From NCBI GenBank assembly GCA_905250025.1, contig CAJNOJ010000118.1:98941-162940 (forward strand): a DNA stretch of 64,000 bases, written 5' to 3'. The notes below the pieces were generated by a model. The model was not told the DNA's origin. It made no database searches and saw nothing but the letters and a program-made list of their open reading frames with translations. Within the stretch, counting starts at the first letter, position 1. Every line of letters starts with the position of its first letter. This DNA is from Adineta ricciae. Its lineage: Eukaryota; Rotifera; Eurotatoria; Adinetida; Adinetidae. Made by a program: the position numbers and the translations under genes. Shown here piece after piece: positions 12,814 through 23,500 of this stretch.

Positions 12814-13785
12814 ATGATTCGTCGAGTTTATGCAGCCGTCGTTAAAACTATTGGACAAGGGCCAGTCTATGAACTAGTGGACGTACCACAACCGACGAAA
12901 AATCAAGTTCAAATTCAAGTCATTGCTGCTGGCATACACAAAGTCGTTCGATCGATTGCTGACGGTCGACACTATGTCAAAGTCAAAACTTTACCATTTA
13001 TTCCCGGTATAGATGGCGTAGGAACACTTCCTGATGGAAAAAAAGTTTACTTTGTAAACATGGCACCTCCGAATGGTACGATGAGTCAATTAGTTAACGC
13101 TGACGAAAATATGACAATCCCACTCCCAGAGAATGCAGATCCAGTACATTTTGCTGCTATTATGAACGCTGGTTTAGCTTCGTGGACAGCTTTGACTGAA
13201 CGTGCACAAATAAAATCAGGTGAAACGGTTTTAGTACTCGGTGTTACAGGCAGTTCAGGTCAAATGGCGGCGGCATCAGCTCGTCTACTCGGAGCAAAAC
13301 GGGTTGTTGGTGTTGGACGAAACAAAAGTCTTCTTAATCAATTGGTCGCCGATGGAACCATCGACGTTTCTGTTCCTTTAGATGATGATGATACAAAATA
13401 TCAAGAATTAATTGCAAAAGAAGCTGCCGATGTTGACATTGTAATGGATTTTCTTTGGGGCCGACCAACCGAAATTGCCATGGCAGGTATTCATTCTGGA
13501 CGCAATGATTCGTCTCAACACCTACGTTGGGTACAAGTTGGTCAAATGGCAGGCGCAACGATTCAATTGAATGGTGGATTTTTGCGAAGTAAAAATGTAG
13601 AACTGATTGGAAGTGGCATTGGTCCCATTTCGATGAAACAGATGCTACAAAGTCTTCAACGTATGGTACCAATGGTCGTCGAAGGAAAACTGAAAACATC
13701 GGTTTTAACAATACCATTGAAGGATATCGAAAGTAAATGGCAAGAAACAGCCGATGCGAAAGAACGTGTAGTCGTTGTCATGTAG
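12814..13785 (+). CDS. MDR-family NAD(P)H-dependent quinone oxidoreductase-like enzyme
   Basis: Intronless, 323 residues. It has the medium-chain dehydrogenase/reductase layout without zinc-binding cysteines: an N-terminal GroES-like half (PFIPGIDGVG near 65), then a Rossmann half with GVTGSSGQMAAASARLLGA (about 145-165) and a basic residue after the second strand that favours NADP. Family members reduce quinones or other enones and act in the cytosol. The lack of introns, in a genome where most genes have them, and the closeness of the motif pattern to bacterial quinone oxidoreductases suggest acquisition from a non-animal source; this is inference. A damaged copy of its 3' end sits 1.2 kb downstream (14838-15065). 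Confidence 0.85.
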   Translation: MIRRVYAAVVKTIGQGPVYELVDVPQPTKNQVQIQVIAAGIHKVVRSIADGRHYVKVKTLPFIPGIDGVGTLPDGKKVYFVNMAPPNGTMSQLVNADENMTIPLPENADPVHFAAIMNAGLASWTALTERAQIKSGETVLVLGVTGSSGQMAAASARLLGAKRVVGVGRNKSLLNQLVADGTIDVSVPLDDDDTKYQELIAKEAADVDIVMDFLWGRPTEIAMAGIHSGRNDSSQHLRWVQVGQMAGATIQLNGGFLRSKNVELIGSGIGPISMKQMLQSLQRMVPMVVEGKLKTSVLTIPLKDIESKWQETADAKERVVVVM

Positions 13786-14146
13786 ATTTATTTAGAAGCG
13801 AAAGAAAGTTTTTTGTTGTTGTAAAAGTATTCCTTAATAGAGTCTTGATCATAGTACTATCTGAGGATTGAACAAAAATTCTCACACCCACACTCTACAT
13901 TTGACGACTGTCTCTTTCTACTTGATGGTCGTTTGAAAAGTTTATCTTCACTGACAGTGGATGTGTCATTCATTGAAATATCACCTACATTTACTATTAG
14001 TCGTGTTAAGTAAACGATTGTGTGCGTACAGCTCGAAATAGTTCGCCTCAAAATGTCGACGCTTTACAACAGTTTATGATTGTAGAATTAAACGACTACT
14101 TAATCGAACGATTAAGTTAAAACAACTCACGTTGTATTTGTATATA

Positions 14147-14690
14147 ATGCGATATAATCCGATTGATCTGAATGAACGCACCCTCAGTCGTTTATTAGAT
14201 TTGGACGTGTTGTCATTTGATATTTATACAGTCATGCTAACATGTCAACCAATGATATTAAAAAACATTTACCAATTGGAAATATTCTCACGTCGAATGT
14301 AGCATGGATCATTTCTCCGATAGAATGACACACGTGCATTCGACTATGACTTCTTCCAATGGATGTCGAAAGCCGTTTCATTGCTTAAATATTTAACATT
14401 GGATAATTTCGTACTACAAATACAACGATTTGCACATGATGTGATTTCATATAACCATCTCTTTCGATTACGACTGACTCATGTACATAGTGATTGCGTT
14501 TATCAATTTCTTTGTCATACAAAAATATATTCTCCATGACTTTCCATATTGAAAATACAATATGACAAATTACCCATCGCTACGAATAATTTCACCAATG
14601 TTACAACCACGTCAATTGTAGACAATTGAAAGAACTTGTATTTGGGCAATATATTATCTATCAGAAAGATTTTCACGGCTACTTTCCTCT
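14147..14690 (+). pseudogene. Decayed LRR/F-box-like fragment
   Basis: Stretches read as protein of the kind seen in bdelloid F-box/LRR proteins, such as FFQWMSKAVSLLKYLTLDNF and YNHLFRLRLTHVHSD, but they lie in different frames and are cut by stops. The start near 14147 gives 51 codons before a stop. No F-box itself is visible. The assignment rests on residue pattern only. Confidence 0.3.
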
Positions 14691-14837
14691 TTTGACTGGA
14701 TAACTCTTTCTCTCTCGTTTAGAAGTCGAGCAAAATGTCAAAATATAGAAAACAGGCCAATTCTCTTAAAAGTTTATGTCAGAGTAAGAGAAACTAATGT
14801 TGATTTTGGAACTGCATATGATGAGTTCGAGGAAATT

Positions 14838-15065
14838 CAATTTGAGATCAAATACGTTGTCCCATGAGGGTGAGAGTTACTCTGTCGGCGGATGTTTCCG
14901 AAGTATAAATATGAAAATGCTATTGTTTCTATTTCAAACAAGCAAGTAATACAAGCTGTTGTTAGAGAAAAACTGTGAACATTTATTTTAGCAATACTAC
15001 TGAAGGATATTGAACACAAATGGCAAGTAGCCGATGCGGCGGAACGTGTAGTTGCTGTTATTTAA
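14838..15065 (+). pseudogene. Truncated, damaged copy of the 3' end of the quinone oxidoreductase gene
   Basis: From 14988 to the TAA at 15063-15065 the frame reads like the last 25 residues of the gene at 12814-13785: LKDIEHKWQ, then VADAAERVVAVI against TADAKERVVVVM. One codon is missing, and an in-frame TGA stands where the parent has a Lys codon (14976-14978). Weaker likeness runs upstream to about 14838. It is a partial duplication, now non-coding; the direction (copy of the upstream gene, or both from an older pair) cannot be settled by eye. Confidence 0.7.
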
Positions 15066-15763
15066 CTGGGCGATCACTTAAATCACGATCACAACCCTAA
15101 GATAAATATACGCATCTCTAGAGTTCACTAAAAGAATTCTTGAAAATCATAAAAGTTACATCAGATAGAACTTCTACAGAATTATGTTCAACATCGACTC
15201 TTCACTTGTCAATTACTCTTTTCGCGAATTAGTATTCTCTTTTGGCTTTCTAACAACCTAATTCACGTAAAGTAACAGTAGGTATGTAATTATTTATACC
15301 GTCGTTTTCGTTCATAACCAGTGCTCGTTATTCTTTCTACTCTTAGATGATTTCAGGAGTTCTATAACAAACTTTGAAGATAATTGATATACGCATATCT
15401 ATGTACAGTTTTTGATTTGATTCTTCTATTGCAGGTTAACTGATTATGTATTATATCTTGGTTCTATTCTATGTTGCGAATATTTGCACTTCCTTTTGTA
15501 TTAATGCTTAATAAACGCTCGTTCTAATAGAAATTCACAAAAGAAAAAGAACGTCTTTTTCATCATTCTACTGTGATTATTTTCTGTTCTGTTGCTTACG
15601 TGGCACATGAGAAAAGAGAAAAAAGTCGTCAACAGATAACAACTCGTGACACATATTTTGCTCTACATATTTGTGCATGTAAAATGACGATTTCAATGTC
15701 TATAATCGATACTACTATATATTGCTAGTGTTGTTATTTTTCGTCTTTAGTTTTTGTATTAGT
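15066..15763. other. Gene-free spacer and upstream region of the acyltransferase-like gene
   Basis: AT-rich DNA with no coding signal. Just before the next start codon there is a pyrimidine run ending in TCTTTAG (15743-15750), a possible 5'-UTR or trans-splice acceptor. Confidence 0.35.
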
Positions 15764-17212
15764 ATGTCGTCCAAGTCTGGTTCAAAGCAACGAATTTTGG
15801 GCACTGCTGAAAATGCGCTCATTGAAACCTCACGACAACATCAAGGACATATGAAAGTCGGTGAAGTTTTACACTTACAAGGACCTTATATCTCCTTAGA
15901 TATGCTCATAGCAGCAATTAATCGCTTGCAGAGACGTCATCCATTTCTTCGAAGCCGCTTGGAGAACAATTCTACAAAACCGGGTACTTATCTACTGGCA
16001 GAGGACGATACATTCAGTCCGAAAATCCTCACATTTGCACGAAAACATGAAGATCGCTTGAATTTCTGCCTTCAAGAATGGCGAAATCGAGAAAAAGAAC
16101 CGGCCGTGATCGGTCAAGGTTTAGTTGAATTTTGGCTCTTACAGGTAATCTTCTTTGTCTGAAAACAAACGATGATATTAAATGAAGTAACCTCAATTCA
16201 TTCCTAGGATCCAGAAGATCATGACAATGAAAATACTTTTACCGAAATAGTGATTATCGGTGAGCATAGTATCTGTGATGGTATCTCTCTAAGCACTTTA
16301 GCACATGAATTGCTTCTGTCATTAAGCCAAGGTGATGCGAATATGTTCGCTAACTCGCTAGCTTGTCCAATTACAATGGAAGATGCTGTTCGGCAAAGTT
16401 TGTCAGCGTGGAATCGAATTGCTACGTTCAGTAAATTTCTACTCGCTATGATACGTTGGAGTGTAGCTAACAATCGACGTGTCGCTAGACTTCCGTTGGG
16501 TACTGTGGATTTCCCATTAGATGACATGGCAAAGAACTCTTTTACAGGTCTTTTTTATGGACGACTGGATAAAGAACAAACGCAAACGTTGATGGAAAAA
16601 TGTCGACGAGAAAATGTGACCGTGACGTCAGCGGTTAGCAGCGCTATCCTGTGCAGTACTTCTATGTTACTTCCCAATGAAGATGCTCAGCTAACACAAC
16701 TAGTCATGGCAATTGCAGCAGACACTCGACGAAGATGCATACCATCGATGTCCAATAATGATCTAAGCTACCAAGTATCAGGAACTATGGCTTTTGCATT
16801 GCCAACAAACAACACGCCAACCACATCAGAAGGTATGTGGCAATTGGCAAGAGTGTTTGGTAATCATGTGAAAACGTCTGTTGATGCAGGACAGACTCTT
16901 GCTCTTGCGATGATTATGGGAAAGCTATATCAGAAAAATCTCGGCGCAGTTACTCTCAGACGGGCGCCAACGTGCGGAATATCAAATTGGGGACTGTTGC
17001 CCTTTCATGAGCAATACGGCAAATGGCAACTGCATGAAATGATCCCGATCGGTAACATGGTTCGAATGCCAATGCCATTCTTTTTAGTTCAAACTGTCAA
17101 TGGAAAATTAACCATTTGCTGCAACGGATCGGTTCCCGTCGTTCCTTTGAATACTTTGGAGAGTCTGTGCAATGGTACAATAGATAATCTACGTCAAATG
17201 ATAGAACATTGA
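15764..17212 (+). CDS. Condensation-domain-like acyltransferase (PapA5/alcohol acetyltransferase type)
   Basis: Two exons, 15764-16144 and 16208-17212, join in phase 0 across a 63-bp intron to give 461 residues. The N-terminal half carries EHSICDG (146-152), the place of the HHxxxDG catalytic motif of NRPS condensation domains and PapA5-type acyltransferases; the second His and the Asp-Gly are kept, the first His is Glu. GISNWG (384-389) matches the structural motif in the second half, and the length fits one whole condensation fold. Such enzymes move an acyl group to an alcohol or amine. No carrier protein or adenylation domain is attached, so it acts alone. Fungal or bacterial origin is plausible but unproven. 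The ATG at 15764 is used because the frame upstream has no other ATG. Confidence 0.8.
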
Positions 17213-17605
17213 CAGAGCTATTTGAAAAGAAATGTGTATGAGTTACTTTATGACGCAATGCGGAGGAGTGCATTAAGCTGTAAAGCGACAAATTCTTGAC
17301 GGATTCAATAATAAGCGTCTTTTATAATCATTTCTATGAGTAATTATTACGCAGGAGAGTGAACTTAAACCTTTTAAGGACTTTATTTACTAATTTCCAA
17401 CTATGTGACGTGAACATGAAAAGTACAAAGTTTTATTGCGAAACTCAAAGAACGCAAGAGAAAATAACTGCTGTTTTTCTTTCTATTCATGATCGGAGCT
17501 AGTAGTCGAATGTCAAACATCGTGTTTACCTTTTTCTCTGTGACGCAAAAGGGCGTGTATTTTTTCTTCTCTCTCTTGACTCAGGTGTACGACTACCGTT
17601 TCCTC
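17213..17605. other. Spacer and promoter region of the SPFH gene
   Basis: About 400 bp with pyrimidine-rich tracts near 17470-17580 and no coding signal. It ends at the TATA box at 17606. Confidence 0.35.
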
Positions 17606-17612
17606 TATATAA
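17606..17612 (+). promoter_or_regulatory. TATA box of the SPFH gene
   Basis: TATATAA lies 56-62 bp upstream of the ATG at 17668, a good distance for a short 5' UTR. Confidence 0.5.
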
Positions 17613-17667
17613 GCAATGCAAAATTCAATCGTCGGTTCATGTTTCGCTAGTAACATAGTTATCTACG

Positions 17668-19083
17668 ATGACCAACGACGATACCGACAACAAACTAGTA
17701 TCTGATTACAAGAAAACATTTGGCCAACAAGTTCATCATGTATCCAATGATGACAACATTCGAATTCATCCGGATCGATCATTATACGATGAACTCGAGC
17801 AGCAACATTTATTAAAACAACCGCGACATCCTGTTGGGCTCGGTTTTCATCTGATTCGAGACGGCCAACTTGGCCTGGCAATGTTAAACCAAACTCCAGT
17901 ATTCCTCGCTCCTGGTCGCCATACATTCTGGTCCCCATTTGATCATCTAATTGGTGTAGCCAATATCGCCGATAAATTGATCACACTTGGCAACATTCAA
18001 ATTGTTACTATTGACCAAGGCGAACTCGGATTGAGCCGTCGAAATGGAGAAACCATCTTGCTCGATCCCGGTCGATACATATTGAAAGCACCACACATTT
18101 TCGAGAAGAGTACAGCGGCTAACGCGCAGTACATTGAGCTGGGCACATATCGACGAATCACTGTACCTGTTGGATATGTTGCCGTCGCTTTCGACATCGG
18201 CAAACAGATTATTATTCGACCGGAAGACACAAAATCGGGTCCTTTCGAAACCAATTCACCTACGTTCCTTTTTGATAAACAGACCGGCTTTCAATCCGTA
18301 CAATTACAAGTGAGAGAACTCGATGAATTGAAGGTCAATACTCGTGATGGTATCACGATCACAGCACGAGGTCTCATCACTTATCGAATCAGTGATGCAC
18401 GAGCAGCATTTATGACCGTTCAAGATATTCATGGCGCAGTGAAACGAGCGGCTGAAGCAACACTTACTTCTCTCTTTCTCAATGCGGCTATCGACGAAAT
18501 CGCGCCACCTGTTCCAGTAAGACCAGCCGGAGAGGATCTCATTAAATTAAAGCCAGAAAATGATAATGAAAACTTCAACAAACACATCCGCGACGCTTTT
18601 CTTCACGATTTCTCTCACAAAGTCAGTCAATGGGGTATTGAACTACAAGATTTAAACATCGAAAAGCTCGAATTCGACAGCAGTGTGAAAGATCTACTTC
18701 GTAAACGTGCACAAGCCCGAGTGGAAACGGCGACAAGTTTATCTAACATGCGCGCTCAAACCGATATTGCCACACAGCAAGCCGATAGAGAAAAGCAACA
18801 GGCTCAGATTAACGCCGAAGCTGCTGCATTCGTCACTCGAACTAAAGCCGACGCCGATTACTATGCCGCTGAGCGCCATGCCCAAGCCGCGAAATTGCTG
18901 CAAGAAGTACCCCTTGCAGCTCAACTTGAACTCAAACGATTAGATGTTGCAACTGTGAAAGCAACTGGCGATCGAACAACGTTCATACCGATGAATATGC
19001 ACATAGGAGACATGGCAGTGACAGACAAACATACTGGACAAATGTATTGGATGTCTAACACAACATCCACAACGAAACTATAA
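17668..19083 (+). CDS. SPFH/band-7 (prohibitin-homology) domain protein
   Basis: Intronless, 471 residues. The middle, about 165-330, reads as an SPFH/band-7 domain ([35 protein letters not shown]), followed by an Ala/Gln/Glu-rich coiled coil (about 345-420) typical of this family. Members form ring-like scaffolds on membranes. I see no clear transmembrane helix at the N-terminus, unlike flotillin or prohibitin, so attachment may be peripheral. Codon use is more GC-rich and regular than in neighbours, which suggests high expression or foreign origin. The 14-3-3-like gene begins only 95 bp after its stop. Confidence 0.85.
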   Translation: MTNDDTDNKLVSDYKKTFGQQVHHVSNDDNIRIHPDRSLYDELEQQHLLKQPRHPVGLGFHLIRDGQLGLAMLNQTPVFLAPGRHTFWSPFDHLIGVANIADKLITLGNIQIVTIDQGELGLSRRNGETILLDPGRYILKAPHIFEKSTAANAQYIELGTYRRITVPVGYVAVAFDIGKQIIIRPEDTKSGPFETNSPTFLFDKQTGFQSVQLQVRELDELKVNTRDGITITARGLITYRISDARAAFMTVQDIHGAVKRAAEATLTSLFLNAAIDEIAPPVPVRPAGEDLIKLKPENDNENFNKHIRDAFLHDFSHKVSQWGIELQDLNIEKLEFDSSVKDLLRKRAQARVETATSLSNMRAQTDIATQQADREKQQAQINAEAAAFVTRTKADADYYAAERHAQAAKLLQEVPLAAQLELKRLDVATVKATGDRTTFIPMNMHIGDMAVTDKHTGQMYWMSNTTSTTKL

Positions 19084-19178
19084 CTCACATATACTGCAAT
19101 AACATTCTCAATTTAGTTTTTATATTTTGAAAAAGTCGTTGAATATGAAAAAAAGGCGCGTTTATAAATAAACGAGAA

Positions 19179-19923
19179 ATGGTTGATGTATTTGCACGAG
19201 CATCTCTTTGTTATTTAACAAATCGTTGTGATGAAGGTTTTCGACTGGTCTATGATTCTTTGCGAATATCCAGTGAGAAAATTTCTTTGAATTGGGAAGA
19301 ACAAGAAGTCTTTTGTTTCGTATCGATGAATCTTCTTGAAAAGAGATATCAATCTTGGTTAAAACTCACTCATCTTCTGACGAAATCAACTGGTTTCGTA
19401 GAACATCAATCAATTGAAAGTTACATCGAAACTATTCGTAATGAAATGATCCTTTATTCTGATCAAATTTTCGATTTAGTTCAAAACTATTTCCTCGTTA
19501 CATCCAAGCAGGAATCCATATTTTATCTCAATCTTCAAGGCGACATTCATTTCTATCTTAGTCAAATATCACAATTCAATACTAAACTTCAGCATTTCCA
19601 TTCTTCACTTCGATTCTATAATCGATCTTTACAAATCTCTTCTGAAAATATCTCTGCTGTCTACAACAAAGCATTGGTACATACTCAATTTTCACTTTTG
19701 TTCATCCCGATTTCGTATAATTTAGTTATTTATTCTTATCACAGAAGAATACGATCGAGCACGAGATCTTTTAACAAACACCATCGATGAATTCGAGAAA
19801 AAACAAATATCCAGTGGAGAACTTCGATCCTTACAAAACTATCTGCAAAATAAGCTACTTGATTTCCATTTCGTCGAACCGAGCACAATCGTCAAACAGA
19901 ATAATCATCAAACAAACCGATAA
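19179..19923 (+). CDS. Highly divergent 14-3-3-like protein
   Basis: Two exons, 19179-19676 and 19726-19923, join in phase 0 across a 49-bp intron to give 231 residues, close to the usual 245. Landmarks of the family line up: CFVSMNLLEKRYQSW (46-60) on the helix-3 region, SIFYLNLQGDIHFYL (113-127) on helix 5, and Asn163 followed after 13 residues by DRARDLL. 14-3-3 proteins hold phosphoserine peptides, but the phosphate-holding set is mostly gone: the Lys49 place is Met50, Arg56 is Tyr57, Lys120 is Asn and Arg127 is Phe125; the Tyr (126) and Asn (163) remain. It probably does not bind classical phosphopeptides. An earlier acceptor at 19744 was rejected because it breaks the frame. Confidence 0.7.
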
Positions 19924-20364
19924 AAACATGTAAATCGGTAGATTGGCGAGATTTAAACCGTAGATAATCGTTAATTGAACAATGAGAAACACGAGAGTCG
20001 ATAGCGGAATCAGAAATACCAAACGTTTCAAACCTAAAGAGGCAAATTTAACAAGAAATCTCTCGAAAGTTTGTACAAACCATCATATGTGAGTATTACA
20101 CAGCCACAGATGAGAAGATAAATCGAAAATATTCGTTTCAAGCTATCGAATGAACACTCGCGTAAATATTCAAACGGAAGAATATCATGAATTTGTTGTA
20201 AATGATCATCCTAAATCACCGAAAAGAGCAAATTTTTCATGATAAACTTTCACAAACGATACCATAAAATAATGTAGAAGCGAATTGAATTTCGGAGTTA
20301 AATTAATTAACGACAGACTGATAAATATCATTCCTAGCAAAGGAGCAACTGCCGATGCAAACAT
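19855..20364 (-). CDS. Small multi-pass membrane protein of unknown family
   Basis: Three exons on the minus strand, 20364-20254, 20210-20081 and 20033-19855, with introns of 43 and 47 bp; all phases match, giving 139 residues. Hydrophobic segments are about residues 6-22 (APLLGMIFISLSLINL), 63-77 (IFSIYLLICGCVILT) and 84-126, which could make two helices. The last 69 bp of coding sequence lie antisense to the end of the 14-3-3-like gene, so the two genes converge and overlap. The start ATG at 20362-20364 is followed by an open frame; a stop just upstream limits extension unless another exon exists. I do not recognise the family. Confidence 0.6.
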
Positions 20365-20582
20365 TTCACGTTTAAAATATGACGCTTCATTGATTATTCA
20401 TAACTAGTGACACCATCGTGTTGTTTCTTTTTCTTTTTTTTTCTAATGAAAGAGAACGCGATCGATCGACAAATACAGTGACAAGGAGAGAGGCAATCGA
20501 TGGTGACCATGTTATACAAACACTTGCAAATGGCGACGCTCTTTCCTTCTTTCTCGTTCATTTAACATTTTCAAACGAAAAT
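20365..20582. promoter_or_regulatory. Short divergent intergenic region, probable shared promoter
   Basis: Only about 218 bp separate the start codons of the small membrane protein (minus) and the dynein-like gene (plus). A T-rich tract with TTCTTTTTC lies at 20422-20441. Such spacing suggests a bidirectional promoter; no clear TATA box is visible. Confidence 0.35.
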
Positions 20583-23500
20583 ATGCGACGAGATCCTCGT
20601 TATCATTGGTTAGAACATCGTATCGTTACGACAATTGAACCGAAACGCGATGCGCTCAATCAATTAATTCAAAACGATGAAAATCGGTTCGTTTGTTTTA
20701 GTCTCAAATTCATGTCATCGGAATATTTCATTGAATATTTAGTCTATGCATTGAACAATTCTTTGAAAATGAAGATGTAACGCATTTGTATATTTTATCT
20801 CAATCGTCCTCGCATCTTCTGGCACTGAATACGATTCCGTTTGATTTCAATGCTTATGAACGAATCGTTCTCTTTCTCAAAACAAATTCGACGAGTAAAC
20901 TAACAAGAGAAGATCTCGGTACGTGCTTGTTTTTACCCCCAAACAAAAGCAAATTTTCGTTTAATAGACAAAGATGTATCTGTTACCGAGTTGTATCCTC
21001 AAGAAACCGTTCATTATATGGATATTATCAGTCGAGATGTTTATCTTCCATTGTTGTCGTGTAACAATCTCGTATCGGAACTGGAAAAGGATCGTTTTCT
21101 GGATTTATTCCATCGACTATTGAATCAAACAGCAGCAACGCATACATTTCAGTCGGAATCGGTGGTTCTTCCATTACCGGCATTTAACATCCTCGCACAT
21201 ATCTCCCAACAAGAACCGGAACGACAACAATCGATTTTGTCTATTCTAGAAAACACATTGACCAATTGGAGCAAACAAATCAAGGTAATACATAATCAAA
21301 GAACAAAGAAATATTTGAAATTCGTTCGTTCTAGCAATTACTTCAAGAAGAATTGAAACCATCTTTCTACGGTCGAGAACAAAACTCCATCAAAGATCAA
21401 GTTCAGCTTTGGACGTCACGAATCAATAAACTAAACAATCTTCTTGTTCAACTAGACTCTCCGTTCGTTCAAGATGTTCTGAAAAACTTAGCGAGAAATC
21501 GTTCACCTTATCTCGCATCATTTATGGATATCAAACAAGAAATCGCTCGAGTAAGTTTCTATAAAACTTCCTGAGAAAACCATCCGTCTCTTCATTCCAA
21601 GGCTGTGACACATGCTGAGAGAAACTTGTCGTTTGTAAGCACCTTACAACCATGGGTATATCAAATCAATAATTCAAATGATGTCAATGAAATTTTTGCG
21701 TTGCTTCCATCATTAATGCATACGCTCTTTCTCGTTTGGCAACATTCACAGTAAGATTTGGGAGAAGCGGATAATTGATGACATGGATTCGTTGTAGTTA
21801 TTATCATCAAAAAGATAAATTCAATCAATTGCTGGAAGTTCTTTCGACGGAAATTGCGACACGAGCAAAACAGATCATCACCACGGATATTTCATCTCAG
21901 GAGAATAATGTAAATATCATTCTCGTCTTGTTTTCATTTAATTTTATATACACATTTAGAATTCCATGACCTTGAAAGATGCATTATCGATCTGTGCGAT
22001 GTTTCGTGGAACTTATTTAGATTATAAGGAGAAAGCTGATGCATTGAATTCAAAATACATGATACCGGAGAAAAAGTTTGTTTGAAATCGAAAGACTACT
22101 TATCGAAAATATGCTCTTGTACTCGCAGAATCGATCCATCGAAAATGCTCATTTGGCATGTAAATCCATACGGAGAAACAGATCCACATAAGGACATAAC
22201 ATCCAACAGCGATCCATACATCGTCTTAAGAAAGTCAAGTCCGTGGCCACCAAGAAATGCCAAATGCTTTCAATCCCTAAACGCAATTATCGAAAGGTTA
22301 GCTACAATCGTGAGAGAATATGTATTTCTATCTGTTGATTGTTTAGATGCAATGATGTTCAAGAGTTGACATCGACCATTGCTCAATTTAATGAACTATC
22401 GACAACAGCTCGTATGGGTGGAACACTAACGAGTACAATGGATGCGATGTTAGCTGAAATTCAAACGAAATCAGCGAAATCTCTGGAGCTATTCCATAGA
22501 GAATGCCCGAACCTTTCGCATTTAATGGACAACGATCGTTTCGATCTAGCATTTTTCCGTCTACGAACGGAATTGAAACAATACGAACATGAACTAGCTT
22601 GGATATTGCGACAATGCTTCTCTCGTACGACAACCTTAGCTAGTAAATTGACGCTATTAGATGTTTTTCACGGCATCTATCAACGTGATGTCATCCAACG
22701 TGCACTCGCTAATGAAGAACAATGGATCATCGATAATCTTAAACATGAATTTCAATTAGTTACGCAATTAGTTCATTCATCGCATATGAATTATCCGCAT
22801 TGGCCACCCATCGCAAGACAATTATTGTATCTATATGGATTAAAACAAAGAATTGATCTCTATATGAGCCAGTTCAGTGAACTTTGTCCGAAAATAATGA
22901 ACAGTGATGTTGGTTGGGAGTTAAAAGAAGGATATCGAATCGCGAAAGAGAAAATACAAAAGTTTGTCTTTAGCAAGATCTTTGATGTAAAACAATGATT
23001 CATTTCTGTTTAGAAGCGAAGATGAACTTTACACTCAATTGGAACAATCAGCGACGAGTCAAATTTCAGATCTTTTGCTACAACCGGTTTTCGTAAGCAT
23101 AAACTTATTTATAATGAAACAAAAAAGTTATACGATTATCTTGTTTTATCAGAAAACTTCATTATTGGCTGATGAAGTTACGAATCTTCCGATCATCGAA
23201 GTCAATTTAGATAATGCACTGGATTGTTTATTACGAGAAATTCGTTACATTACAGGCGAACCGTTGAATTATAAAATTCCGGGCAAATATCGTGAACTAA
23301 TACCCTTATTAGACAATGAACGAGCACTTCGGTATGGAATTCTATTTGGGATCTTTTCCGTTCGTCATTTGCTTGATTTTAGATTACATGTTGAACGTCT
23401 TCGAGTGGTTGTTACGAAATATAACTATTTAATTGGACATATGGAAGTAGAAGAACGCGATTTATTCGAAACGAAACTCAGTCGTATTGACGAAGTAGGA

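Noticed and set aside
19745-19790. Acceptor at 19743-19744 for the second exon of the 14-3-3-like gene
   Set aside because: It puts the exon out of frame with exon 1; the acceptor at 19724-19725 gives phase 0 and the right spacing after the conserved Asn.
22076-22128. Coding continuation of exon 7 of the dynein-like gene (a frame reading ERLLIENMLLYSQ)
   Set aside because: Treating 22076-22128 as a 53-bp intron joins exons 7 and 8 in phase and gives a clean dynein tail; the alternative frame runs into a stop.
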